A stretch of DNA of 64,000 bases, from positions 62,001 through 126,000 of the forward strand of contig NZ_OPYI01000003.1 in NCBI RefSeq assembly GCF_900343085.1, given 5' to 3'. This DNA comes from Aedoeadaptatus coli. Its GTDB lineage: Bacteria; Bacillota; Clostridia; Tissierellales; Peptoniphilaceae. Under the pieces are notes generated by a model that worked only from the letters and a program-made list of their open reading frames with translations, ran no database searches and was not told where the DNA came from. Made by a program: the position numbers and the translations under genes. This document shows positions 1-8,757 of this stretch, piece after piece (position 1 is the first letter of the stretch; each line of letters starts with the position of its first letter).

Positions 1-3000
1 TTACATCAAGATAATCTTTTATCTTTTCTTTGTTTTTATCTGATATATCTTGCTTAATTAAGACTGAGTTTTCTCTTAGGTAGACCTCTTCGTCAATAAT
101 AGTGTAGGAAAAATTCTTAACATCGTCTGTTGCTGGAAGACTTAATTCTTCATCTTCCAATAGCTCGACTTCTTCATATTTTGAATTCGAAGATATTTCC
201 TTACTTGAAAGATCCATTAAATCTTTTAACTTTTCATTTTCTTTTTCATCACAAGTAATAGTATTGCCAAATCTTCCAGATACTTCTTTCATATCCCCTA
301 ATACCATCTGAGGATTATCTACAAAGTATTTATTGTAGGTCAAACCCTTTTTATCAGTTGCAAGATGAATCCAATCATCATCTCTTTCTATAACTGAATC
401 TCTCTTCTTTAAGAAAATAATATCTGAAGTAACTTCTGTACCAGCAAGACCTTTAAATGTTGTATTAGGTAGCCTCATAGCTCCTAAAAACTCACATCTT
501 GCATTAATATATTTTCTAACAGATTCATCTTTTTTATCCATAGTTCCAGATGATGTTATGAAGGCTATAATTCCTCCATTCCTAACCTTATCTATTGACT
601 TTGCAAAAAAATAATCGTGAATCAGAAAGTTATTTCTGTTATATTCACGATCGTTAACTTTAAAATCTCCAAAGGGAACATTTCCTATTACCAAGTCAAA
701 GAAATTATTTGAGAAGTTTGTTTCTTCAAAGCCTTTAATTTGAATATTAGCTTCAGGATAAAGTTCTCTTGCTATTCTTCCGCTTAGACTATCTTTTTCT
801 ACTCCATAGACTTTAGAGCCTTGTATTTCATTTGGCATATTACCAATAAAATTACCGACTCCCGCAGATGGCTCAAGGATATTCCCAGTCTTAAAACCCA
901 TATCTGTCAGAGTTTTATATATTCCATCCATTACCTCTCTAGGTGTATAAAACGATGTTAAAGTAGACTCTTTAGCATTCAAATACTCATCATTTGTTAG
1001 ATTTTCTTTTAAAATATTTCTTGCTTCAAGCCATTGCCCTCCCTTTTCTTCATCGAAGACATCGGCAAGACCTCCCCAACCTAGATAGTCAGCAAGGTAG
1101 GCTTGCTCATACTCTCTTGGACTCCTATTTTCATTTTCAAGTCTTTTTAGCATTTTAATAGCTTTTATATTTTTATCTAGTCTTTCTGATGGTGTTAGGT
1201 ATTCTGAGTAGATATGAGTTTTCAAGTCATAATTTCTAGCAAAACTTAACCTTTCCTTATTAAGTTCATAGCCTAGATTCTTTAAATCTTCTTTACCTCT
1301 CAATAAGTTTTCGGCTGCTTCTCTTGGCACATTGTACCTATCCATCATTTGGTCAATTTCTGGATTGTGGGTATCAATAAAGCTTTCTTGCTCTACTTGT
1401 CTTTCAATTTGATTTTCATGGTCAGATAATTTGTATATCTCATAATTTCCACTATCTAAAAGGTCACCAATCTTTCTACTTTCTTCAAATGTTTCACCCT
1501 TACATAAAGGAAATTCTTCCCCATTAACTTCTACATAAGTTCCAGTTTCAATTAAATTAATTCCATCAAAGGTGTTCTCATCTTCTAAAATAAATTCTTT
1601 TCCAACCTTTACTGCTAATTTTTCTGATGTTTGACTTAGATTTTCAAAGATTTCTTCAAGGTATGAATCGTTTCTATATGGAATTACTTCCGAACCCCTA
1701 ATCATACCTCCCATATACTCCATATTATCTCTTATGGTTACAGTTTTAAGTCCTTCACTTAGTTCATCAAAATCTGTAATGGTAAAGTCCTTGTCCTTAT
1801 ATCTAACCTGATCCCCTATCTTAAATTTAGGCTCTATCTTTTCCTTAATTTCTTCTTGTAAAGATTTTTCCTCGCTTAGTGCAACTTGCTCTTCTAAATA
1901 TGAAAATTCACGCTCATTTACTTCTTCACCATCACCAAGGTCAATCCTATAGTGTTCGACAACTTCGCCATCTAAATAGTGGTCAAAATAGAATTTGAAA
2001 TATCCGATATAATCATCAGTCATTTCTCCAAATTCATTTTCTCCAAGAGTTTGATTATGGTCTTTAACATCAATATCCTTTTGTCTTAGGATATTGATTA
2101 AGTCTTTAGTTACTATCTGCCCACTATAATCGGGAACTAATTCGTGATTTTCATTAAATTCTACAATCCAATAATCTTTTCTATTTTCATTTTTGCCATC
2201 AAAAAAAGAAGCTTCATCAGCTTCCTTTTTTTGACTTATTTCATTTTCTAAGCTTCCACGTATTTCTTGATTGCCATTTTCTTCACTGTTGCCATCAAGT
2301 TGTTCATCTGTCCTTGGTATTCCTCTGGATTCTCTCTCATCATCTTCTCTGTCAATCCTTGGGCTTTCATCATCTTGACTTTCTCTCTCTTGATAAAGTC
2401 CACTGCCTGATTCTGAATTTCCTTCAGATGGTTCAAAAGTGTTTTCTCCTCGTACATTTCCTGAAGTTTCTTCCAGTCCTCCATGTCCTCGCTCCCTACC
2501 AGGTAAGACAGTCTTAGAACTGCGTATGTTGGATTCGGAAATCTCTCCATAAATTCCAGATCCTTCTCCATCATGTCCAAGGTTTTCTCTTCGATCTTCA
2601 TCGCTATTTCCTCTGTCGCTTCCATCTGTGAAAACTCGTCCATCTCTATTTCTTGACCTATCATCTCGTCTATATAAATCATCTTGACCTCCTCTATCTT
2701 CATTTGTATTTTCTATATCTCTATTATAGTCGGCATCGGCCCTTTCTGTCAGCAGCCTAGCACGATCCATTTCCTTAGATTTTTCTATTGTTCTATCTAT
2801 AATATCTTCACTAACCCTTGATATTACAAGACCTATCTGTTCTAAAGAAATTGTATTAATCCTAGAAAAATTATTTTTTAAATTTTCCATATCCACAGGA
2901 TAGACTGTATTAAACCTATTAGCTACCGCATAGGATATTGAGTCTCTCATAAACTTTTCAAAACTAAGTCTATCCTCTATATCTATTCTCAAATCAGCAA

Positions 3001-3466
3001 GAGCCAAGTTAATATATTCATCTCCATAAATTCGACTTAAAGAAAATATATTTTCATTGAGTGAATCACTAGCTTCAAATGAAGAATCTCTTATTATTTC
3101 TTTTAAAGCCTCCTTATGGTTTTCGTGGTCAAACTGCCATAAGCTAACCTCATTAATATTCCTATCCATTGATGTGGTCTGACTAATATCAAAAATATAT
3201 GAAATACTTTGATTTACATCACTTCCAACTAAAATTGGAATACCCTTTTGACCTCTCATAACAACTCTTCCAAAATATTTTTTCCACATATCAAAAGTCG
3301 CACAAGCTCTAGCTTCAGGTTCTTTGTTGTATATACTTAGTTGGCTAGAAAAATCATACTTCTGATTATTGCCTATAACCTTTAAGAGTTTTAAATATTC
3401 TTTTTCATCTTGCAAAACTTCATACTTTATAGCTTCTTGTATATTCTTAAAATCATTTACTTGCAT
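1..3466 (-). CDS. Giant DNA methylase/helicase-like ICE protein, 3' end outside window
   Basis: The frame is open from an ATG at 3466 to the left edge (about 1155 codons), with a GGAGG site 7 nt upstream of the start. The N-terminal third looks like the conserved head of ICE SNF2-type proteins. A Gly/Ser/Glu/Arg/Asp-rich linker follows (about residues 250-410), then an N6-adenine methyltransferase-like core with ILEPSAGVGNFIG (SAM motif I) and VIGNVPFG (a variant of the NPPY motif). In relatives an SNF2/DEAD helicase domain follows, which here would lie beyond position 1. Its start overlaps the end of the cytosine methyltransferase gene by 14 bp. The role in conjugation is thought to be DNA protection or processing and is not proven. 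The linker also encodes a TnpV-like protein in another frame. Confidence 0.85.
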   Translation of the reverse strand, partial: MQVNDFKNIQEAIKYEVLQDEKEYLKLLKVIGNNQKYDFSSQLSIYNKEPEARACATFDMWKKYFGRVVMRGQKGIPILVGSDVNQSISYIFDISQTTSMDRNINEVSLWQFDHENHKEALKEIIRDSSFEASDSLNENIFSLSRIYGDEYINLALADLRIDIEDRLSFEKFMRDSISYAVANRFNTVYPVDMENLKNNFSRINTISLEQIGLVISRVSEDIIDRTIEKSKEMDRARLLTERADADYNRDIENTNEDRGGQDDLYRRDDRSRNRDGRVFTDGSDRGNSDEDRRENLGHDGEGSGIYGEISESNIRSSKTVLPGRERGHGGLEETSGNVRGENTFEPSEGNSESGSGLYQERESQDDESPRIDREDDERESRGIPRTDEQLDGNSEENGNQEIRGSLENEISQKKEADEASFFDGKNENRKDYWIVEFNENHELVPDYSGQIVTKDLINILRQKDIDVKDHNQTLGENEFGEMTDDYIGYFKFYFDHYLDGEVVEHYRIDLGDGEEVNEREFSYLEEQVALSEEKSLQEEIKEKIEPKFKIGDQVRYKDKDFTITDFDELSEGLKTVTIRDNMEYMGGMIRGSEVIPYRNDSYLEEIFENLSQTSEKLAVKVGKEFILEDENTFDGINLIETGTYVEVNGEEFPLCKGETFEESRKIGDLLDSGNYEIYKLSDHENQIERQVEQESFIDTHNPEIDQMMDRYNVPREAAENLLRGKEDLKNLGYELNKERLSFARNYDLKTHIYSEYLTPSERLDKNIKAIKMLKRLENENRSPREYEQAYLADYLGWGGLADVFDEEKGGQWLEARNILKENLTNDEYLNAKESTLTSFYTPREVMDGIYKTLTDMGFKTGNILEPSAGVGNFIGNMPNEIQGSKVYGVEKDSLSGRIARELYPEANIQIKGFEETNFSNNFFDLVIGNVPFGDFKVNDREYNRNNFLIHDYFFAKSIDKVRNGGIIAFITSSGTMDKKDESVRKYINARCEFLGAMRLPNTTFKGLAGTEVTSDIIFLKKRDSVIERDDDWIHLATDKKGLTYNKYFVDNPQMVLGDMKEVSGRFGNTITCDEKENEKLKDLMDLSSKEISSNSKYEEVELLEDEELSLPATDDVKNFSYTIIDEEVYLRENSVLIKQDISDKNKEKIKDYLDV
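2248..2682 (-). CDS. tnpV: TnpV-like protein overprinted inside the methylase/helicase gene
   Basis: A 144-codon frame lies wholly inside the giant methylase/helicase gene, shifted by one base. A longer version starts at 2703, but the ATG at 2682 is better: it has a near-perfect GAGGAGG site with 5-nt spacing. The product is rich in helix-forming residues. Its C-terminal half (AQGLTEKMM, then MNNL and a short tail) resembles the conserved end of TnpV proteins, which usually read AQG(I/L)TE..L..EN and MNNI. The host frame at the same place encodes only a low-complexity Gly/Ser/Glu/Arg linker, as expected where one frame is constrained by another. TnpV function is unknown. It could still be a chance frame, but the ribosome site and family resemblance argue against that. 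Confidence 0.65.
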   Translation of the reverse strand: MIYIDEMIGQEIEMDEFSQMEATEEIAMKIEEKTLDMMEKDLEFMERFPNPTYAVLRLSYLVGSEDMEDWKKLQEMYEEKTLLNHLKEIQNQAVDFIKREKVKMMKAQGLTEKMMRENPEEYQGQMNNLMATVKKMAIKKYVEA

Positions 3467-4418
3467 TTCCTACCTCCATTCTACGAATTTCTTTTATAAT
3501 AGCCATTAAAACATCAACCACAATTGAATTGCCGGCCTGCTTATATAGTTTGCTTGAAGTGCAATTTTTTCTTCTTGGATGTGCGTCTTCTAGTTTGTTA
3601 ATATCACTGTCATCAAAACCCATGAGTCTTAAACATTCTCTTTCTGTTAAATACCTATACCTACCATTTCCAATATCTATTATTCCAGAATTAGGTACTC
3701 TCATCTGTTTTGTAGAAATAGTATAAGAAAAATCTTTAATCACTTTTAGTCGCCCTCTAAAACTATTATCTATGCCTTTATTTAAAAATTTAAGCATATA
3801 AGGTTGGGTCATGGTATAAAGTTCACTTACATTCTTTTCTAAAAATTCACTTAGTGGTCTGGTTTCTTTCCTCTCCAATTTATTAAAAGAAAAGTTATTT
3901 GCTCCAAGACATGAAACAACAAATATCCTCTCCCTTTTTTGAGGTATCCCAAAGTCCACTGCATTTAATATTTCATACTTACTTTCATATCCAAGGTTTT
4001 CTAGTTCTTTTAGATAAATAAAAAAGGAGTCCCTCATATTTCTATCAAGGACTCCCTTTACATTTTCCCAAATTATCCATTTAGGTTTATCTTTCATTTC
4101 TTTAATTATTCTAATTGTTTCAAATAGTAAGCTTGATCTAGTTCCTGAATTCTTTACTCCTCCTTGCTTTTTTCCTATTCTTGAAAAGTCTTGGCAAGGA
4201 CTGCCATGCATAATTAGGTCTATATTCTCATTAGGAGCTTTATATCCTACAACTGATTTTGGCTTATAATCTTCTCCATAAAGTGCGTTATATGATTTAA
4301 CACAAGCCTTATCTATTTCTATATAATCAACTACTTCATAAGGTATTTTCAAATTAATAAAAGCCTTTCTAATAGCACCTATGCCACCGAAAAGCTCTAA
4401 TATTTTTACCTTATTCAT
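3453..4418 (-). CDS. DNA (cytosine-5) methyltransferase
   Basis: This 321-residue protein carries the C5-methyltransferase motifs in canonical order: LFGGIGAIRKAF (motif I, SAM binding), GSPCQDFS (motif IV with the catalytic Cys), WENVKG (motif VI), QKRERIF (motif VIII), ERECLRLMGF (motif IX) and QAGNSIV (motif X). Length is normal for a stand-alone enzyme. No partner restriction endonuclease is visible, so it is probably an orphan methylase that protects the ICE from host restriction during transfer. It starts inside the end of topB (8-bp overlap) and overlaps the downstream methylase/helicase gene by 14 bp, so the three are probably translationally coupled. Confidence 0.93.
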   Translation of the reverse strand: MNKVKILELFGGIGAIRKAFINLKIPYEVVDYIEIDKACVKSYNALYGEDYKPKSVVGYKAPNENIDLIMHGSPCQDFSRIGKKQGGVKNSGTRSSLLFETIRIIKEMKDKPKWIIWENVKGVLDRNMRDSFFIYLKELENLGYESKYEILNAVDFGIPQKRERIFVVSCLGANNFSFNKLERKETRPLSEFLEKNVSELYTMTQPYMLKFLNKGIDNSFRGRLKVIKDFSYTISTKQMRVPNSGIIDIGNGRYRYLTERECLRLMGFDDSDINKLEDAHPRRKNCTSSKLYKQAGNSIVVDVLMAIIKEIRRMEVGNASK

Positions 4419-6132
4419 TTAGATTATTCTTGTATCTATCTACAAGCTCCCTTATACTATCTTCTATTTCTCTTAAAAAGTCTTCTTTATCTACTTCGCC
4501 AGATCTAATTTTTGCAAGTTTCATTTCCCATTCAGATGTTGTTTCTGCCGACTTAAACTTATCCTCTACAATCGATACAAGTCTATTGCCTTTTTCTGTT
4601 ACAAGTAGATTTTTCTTATCTCTTCTTATAAGATCCTTATGGATAAGATTTTCTATAATTCCTGCTCTTGTAGCTGGTGTTCCTAAGCCTTTTCTTTCAA
4701 CTTCTATATCTTTATCCAGTGATTCAATCCCTGCATTCTCCATAGCCTTTAAAAGTGTATCTTCATTATAATGACCTGGAGCTTTTGTAAATTTTTCCGA
4801 TATGTTTTTAGAAGTTAGCTTAATTTTATCTCCAGTCTTTATATCTGGTAATTCATTTTCTTGTTTTCCCTTTCCATAGGTCTTTAGATACTTTGTATAA
4901 CCTTCATCGATTACAGTCTTGCCACTTGCATTGAAGTTAAATTTATCATATTCATATCTAATTTTTCTACTAGATTCCTTTAAGTTACCCGAACATGAAG
5001 CAAGTAATTTATTCTTAATTAAATTATAGATTTTGCTTTCTTTATCAGATAAATTTTTGGCTTTTCCAATTCCTGATATAGTAGGAATAATTGCATAGTG
5101 GTCTGTAACTTTAGAAGAATTAAAAATAGACTTAAAGTTTGATTCATTAATTTTAAAATCATCTTCAAGTCCTTCTAATAATTCTTTCATAGTATTAGCC
5201 ATATCATCGGTTAAATACCTGCTATCGGTTCTTGGATATGTGATTAGCTTCTTTTCATACAAGCCTTGTGCCAGGTTTAAAGTGTCATTTGCTGAATATC
5301 CAAAATATTTATTTGCTTCTCTTTGTAAGGTAGTAAGATCATAAGGCTTATCTGGTTTTGTAATTATTTCTTTATCTTCTACCTCTGTAATAACTATTTC
5401 ATCTTCTAGTAGATTTAATAGTTGCTCTGCAACTTCAATTCTATCAATTCTATCCGATACAAGTTTCAATCCTTTATAAGATAGGTCAACTGTATAATAT
5501 TTTTTCTTCTTAAATAGGTTTATTTCGCTATCTCTTTTAGCTATTAAATATAGGGTTGGTGTTTGTACTCTACCAACTGAATATGTTTCCTTGTAAATGC
5601 AAGAATAAAGCCTACTTAGATTCATTCCTACCAGCCAATCAGAGGTGGCTCTAGCACTTGCTGATCTATATAAGTCTTCAAAGTTTTCTCCGTCTTTAAG
5701 ATTTCTAAAGCCATCTTCAATAGCTTTGTTTTCCATTGAAGATATCCAAAGTCTTTGAATCTTCTTCTTACATTTAGCTTGATTATATACAAGCCTAAAA
5801 ATAAGTTCTCCCTCTCTTCCAGCATCACAAGCATTTATAACTGTGTCGGTGTTCTTATCGTTTAAAAGTTTCTTTAAAACTCCATATTGTTTTTTAGTGC
5901 TTTTAGATACTTCATAAATATATTCTTCTGGGATTATAGGAAGAGTGTCTATTGACCATTTTTTCCATTTTTCGTCGTGTCTTTCTGGACTTGCCATTTG
6001 AATTAAATGACCTACACACCAGGAAACAATGTATCCACTTCCTTCATAGTATCCGTTTTTTCTTATTCTTGCTCCAATTACTTTTGCAATTGTAACTGCT
6101 ACACTTGGCTTTTCTGCTATTACTAACTTCAT
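4411..6132 (-). CDS. topB: DNA topoisomerase III (type IA)
   Basis: The protein begins MKLVIAEKPS (Toprim fold) and has NACDAGREGE, the metal-binding acidic cluster, followed by the type IA core with the active-site tyrosine in LITYPRTDSRYL. About 573 residues is short for TopB but normal for conjugative-element versions, which lack extra C-terminal zinc domains. An in-frame ATG exists 12 nt upstream at 6144, but the bases between are themselves the ribosome binding site (GGAGGT 6 nt before the ATG at 6132), so 6132 is the likelier start. It relaxes or decatenates single-strand-containing DNA, presumably during ICE transfer or replication. It precedes dcm with an 8-bp overlap. Confidence 0.93.
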   Translation of the reverse strand: MKLVIAEKPSVAVTIAKVIGARIRKNGYYEGSGYIVSWCVGHLIQMASPERHDEKWKKWSIDTLPIIPEEYIYEVSKSTKKQYGVLKKLLNDKNTDTVINACDAGREGELIFRLVYNQAKCKKKIQRLWISSMENKAIEDGFRNLKDGENFEDLYRSASARATSDWLVGMNLSRLYSCIYKETYSVGRVQTPTLYLIAKRDSEINLFKKKKYYTVDLSYKGLKLVSDRIDRIEVAEQLLNLLEDEIVITEVEDKEIITKPDKPYDLTTLQREANKYFGYSANDTLNLAQGLYEKKLITYPRTDSRYLTDDMANTMKELLEGLEDDFKINESNFKSIFNSSKVTDHYAIIPTISGIGKAKNLSDKESKIYNLIKNKLLASCSGNLKESSRKIRYEYDKFNFNASGKTVIDEGYTKYLKTYGKGKQENELPDIKTGDKIKLTSKNISEKFTKAPGHYNEDTLLKAMENAGIESLDKDIEVERKGLGTPATRAGIIENLIHKDLIRRDKKNLLVTEKGNRLVSIVEDKFKSAETTSEWEMKLAKIRSGEVDKEDFLREIEDSIRELVDRYKNNLNE

Positions 6133-6146
6133 TAATACCTCCATAA

Positions 6147-6179
6147 ATAAAAAAAGAGCGAAAGATTTCTCTCTCGCTC
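6147..6179 (-). terminator. Intrinsic terminator after the AbiE pair
   Basis: GAGCGA and TCGCTC arms (6156-6161 and 6174-6179) form a hairpin that on the minus strand is followed by a run of T residues (6147-6155). It lies between the end of the AbiEii gene and the topB start and probably separates the two transcription units. Confidence 0.6.
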
Positions 6180-6186
6180 AAAGATT

Positions 6187-6218
6187 TTCTCCCGAATATT
6201 ATATTATTTTTGGGAGAA
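6187..6218. repeat. Inverted repeat between abiEii and topB
   Basis: TTCTCCC (6187-6193) and GGGAGAA (6212-6218) are perfect 7-bp arms around an AT-rich 18-nt loop. There is no T-run, so it is not a clean terminator. It may stabilise the 3' end of the AbiE transcript or be a protein site. Function is unknown. Confidence 0.4.
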
Positions 6219-6224
6219 TTCGAT

Positions 6225-7208
6225 TTACTTATTAACTTCTTTTTCTAGTTCTTGAAGAACTTTTATAATCTCTTCAAAGTTTGGATATTCTCCATATATC
6301 ATTTCTGACATAGCCTTATAATCTTTTTCTATTTCAGAAAATCGGTATTTTCTTGGGACTAATTTTAATCTACCATCTAATGCTTCTTCATACTTTGCCC
6401 ACTTCCTAGGGTAAAATTTCATTTTAAATTCAGTCACTTTCTTTAATAAGTCTTTATCCTTTAAGGCTTTGTTTTTAAAATCTGAATTTGATATTTTATA
6501 TAAGTCATAAAAGTGTCTTGCATATCTGTGGGGCATAGGAGAAGCTTCTGGTCTATTTGCTTCGTGGTGTAAAATTGTTGCTTTTTCCCAAAAAGTTCTC
6601 TCTGCTGATACTGTTCTTATGCAAGTTTTTTCTTTAAATACATTTGGATAGGCTTCTCCAATTATTGGCAGGATTTCCACTTCAATTGCAGGTGTCCATG
6701 CTGCAAGACTTCCTATTTCGAGTCTTATATTTTGTGTCAAATAGTTAGATTCAAAAATTTTAGGATATTTACACAGAATGGTTTGTGGATCTATTGTATC
6801 TACCCAAAATTCAAAGTCCATGTCATTTAAATCTTCTTCTAAAACTTTTAAAAATTCATCTCTTAAAAATACTTCTGTCTTTTTATTAACCTCTTTGTTG
6901 AATTTATCCTGTTTAGTATTTGATCTTTCTAACCAAGGTTCTTTTTCTTCGTAGCCTAATACTCTCCAATCTAAGATTAGATCTATATCTTCAGAAAATC
7001 TTTCTATAAGTCCAAAACATTTCGACAATGATGTTCCACCTTTAAAAGTAAAATATTCTTTCCATTTATTTTCATTAAATAGATAGTCTAAGATAAAAGT
7101 AACCCAATAGTCTTTTTAAATTACTGCTTCAGATATATTTTTCTTTCTTGCAGTATTGACTATTAAAACTCTTAAGTCTTCTTTGTTTTCTATATAAAAC
7201 TTATTCAT
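6225..7208 (-). pseudogene. abiEii: AbiEii-type nucleotidyltransferase toxin gene, broken by a nonsense codon
   Basis: The gene begins with an ATG at 7208 that overlaps the antitoxin stop (ATGAATAA). It reads normally for 30 codons to SEAVI, then has TAA at 7116-7118, and the same frame continues KDYWVTFILDYLF without a break. The family normally has EKDY at this place, so one GAA-to-TAA change explains the stop. The remaining frame to 6225 includes FKGGTSLSKCFGLIERFSED, with the nucleotidyltransferase GG(T)S motif and the acidic pair. The first internal ATG (7028) lies after GGTSLS, so a restart product would lack the nucleotide-binding motif. AbiEii toxins modify tRNA or block growth using NTP. 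This copy should be inactive unless the codon is read through or is a sequencing error. Confidence 0.85.
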
Positions 7209-7812
7209 TTTCACCCTCAGAAATTTCTCTTATTACTTCATATATCCATGATGGAACTGATTTTGACTCATTCATTAAGTCTTTTCTTTCTTTTTCAGTT
7301 AGGTTTTCTCTTATCTTTTGTATAACTTCGCTGGTTATATCTTCTTTACCTAAAGACTTAATTGCTTGAATAGCAGTCGCTGTCTTCAAAGACATATTAG
7401 CAATCTCTCCTGGATTTACTTTTTTAAATTCTAAAATGGTATCTCCAATTTTATATTCTTTATATCTTCCACTAGATATATATTTATAGTGAGTTGGTAC
7501 TTGTGTTGAAACTCCTAATAAGTTTAAGGCTGTGCTATTATATGGTGCAATATTCCAATTGTATTTTCTTGCTATAGCAAGTGCTAATTCATGAATTGAT
7601 ACTGCTTCATACTCTCCGATTAATTCACTGTATTTTGGATTGTAATAGAATCCATCAATAACACGCTTAATTTTATCTTCATCTGCTAATCTTTTTAATA
7701 TTTGTCTAACCGTAGCATTAGATGCAATATCTAAAAAGTCATTAGCAAAAAATACTTTATGTGAGTCAAAACTATTTATTTTGTTTGATATTTTTTCTGT
7801 ATATGAACTCAT
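7201..7812 (-). CDS. abiEi: AbiEi-family antitoxin/transcriptional regulator
   Basis: This 203-residue protein has an N-terminal winged-helix region (roughly residues 1-60; pattern FANDFLDIASNATVRQILKRL) and the AbiEi C-terminal domain, as expected for the antitoxin half of type IV AbiE pairs. These bind operator inverted repeats and repress their own operon. The ATG at 7812 has a strong AAGGAGG site 6 nt upstream. The frame is intact even though the partner toxin is broken. A perfect 11-bp inverted repeat covers its promoter. It may also regulate other genes or protect against related toxins. Confidence 0.85.
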   Translation of the reverse strand: MSSYTEKISNKINSFDSHKVFFANDFLDIASNATVRQILKRLADEDKIKRVIDGFYYNPKYSELIGEYEAVSIHELALAIARKYNWNIAPYNSTALNLLGVSTQVPTHYKYISSGRYKEYKIGDTILEFKKVNPGEIANMSLKTATAIQAIKSLGKEDITSEVIQKIRENLTEKERKDLMNESKSVPSWIYEVIREISEGENE

Positions 7813-7826
7813 TACAATCCTCCTTC

Positions 7827-7864
7827 GTCACGGATATTGTATCATATCCGTGACAAAAGTTCAA
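7827..7864 (-). promoter_or_regulatory. abiE promoter with palindromic operator
   Basis: On the minus strand TTGAAC (7864-7859), a 17-nt spacer and TACAAT (7841-7836) make a good sigma-A promoter. A perfect inverted repeat with arms GTCACGGATAT (7827-7837) and ATATCCGTGAC (7844-7854) overlaps the spacer and the -10 box, 15 nt before the abiEi start. Known AbiEi proteins autorepress through inverted repeats in this position, so it is very likely the AbiEi operator. Confidence 0.8.
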
Positions 7865-7885
7865 TTGTACTTAAATTTAATATTC

Positions 7886-8743
7886 TTATAATAGTTCATC
7901 ATCTTCATCTAAAGATTCCTCATGACTTTCTTCATTGTCAGACTCATCTTCTGACTCACTAATATACTCATCATCTTCTTCAAAATCTTCCAACATTTTA
8001 TCTTCTTTTGCTTTAACTACCTTAAAATAGTATCCTGCTCCTACAACTCCTCCAATTACAAGTGCAATAATTAGAAATGAACCTATTCCGCTTTTCTTTT
8101 CTTCTTTTACTGGAACAGTCTTAGGTTCTTCTTTTTTTACTTCTTCTTTCTTAGGCTCTTCAACCTTTATAGTGTTTTTATCTTCTGATTCAATCATATT
8201 AAGTAGGTCTTGCTCTCCTACTTCTGTTAATAGCCTTACATTATCTTGGTTTGATGAGTGATCCACTATTAGGTGCATAGTTTTTCCACTTTTAGTTTGA
8301 AATGTTAAAAATTGTCTTACATCTACTGGATTTTCTTTATCTTTTTCTGTATCTCCACTTGGTGTAATGTCTTTTCCATTCCTATCTACATTCTCAATTA
8401 CTGAACCTCTTGCCTTATTTTCTTGTGTCGCAAGATTATTTACTGCCTTTGTATTACCACCTTTTACAAGTGGTGTTTTCTTTGGAGGATTATTTGAAGG
8501 CTTGGTTGCTTCACTTGTATTTCCTGGTATTCTTGGAACATCTTGATAAGGAATTTCTTCTTTTGATGGTGTAAAAACATCATCTTTCAACATTTTTTCA
8601 AATTCTTCTTTTTGTGGTTCATATATTGAATCATTTTGACTTTCTATTTGTCCTTCATTTGTCATCGCAAATGTAGTTGCTGGTACTGTAAATGTAAAAA
8701 GGAGTAACGCTATGGCTACTCCTCGTTTGATGCTCATATTCAT
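7886..8743 (-). CDS. CD1107-type surface protein (DUF4366-like)
   Basis: A 285-residue protein with a signal peptide (residues about 1-26, core GVAIALLLFTFTVPATTFA), a polar extracellular part with Pro/Lys/Glu-rich tracts, one transmembrane segment near residues 222-243 (FLIIALVIGGVVGAGYYF), and a very acidic cytoplasmic tail. This layout and its position beside the coiled-coil and DUF4315 genes match the CD1107 family of mobile-element proteins. It probably belongs to the cell-surface side of the conjugation machine. The biochemical role is unknown. Confidence 0.8.
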   Translation of the reverse strand: MNMSIKRGVAIALLLFTFTVPATTFAMTNEGQIESQNDSIYEPQKEEFEKMLKDDVFTPSKEEIPYQDVPRIPGNTSEATKPSNNPPKKTPLVKGGNTKAVNNLATQENKARGSVIENVDRNGKDITPSGDTEKDKENPVDVRQFLTFQTKSGKTMHLIVDHSSNQDNVRLLTEVGEQDLLNMIESEDKNTIKVEEPKKEEVKKEEPKTVPVKEEKKSGIGSFLIIALVIGGVVGAGYYFKVVKAKEDKMLEDFEEDDEYISESEDESDNEESHEESLDEDDELL

Positions 8744-8757
8744 TTTTATATCCTTTC

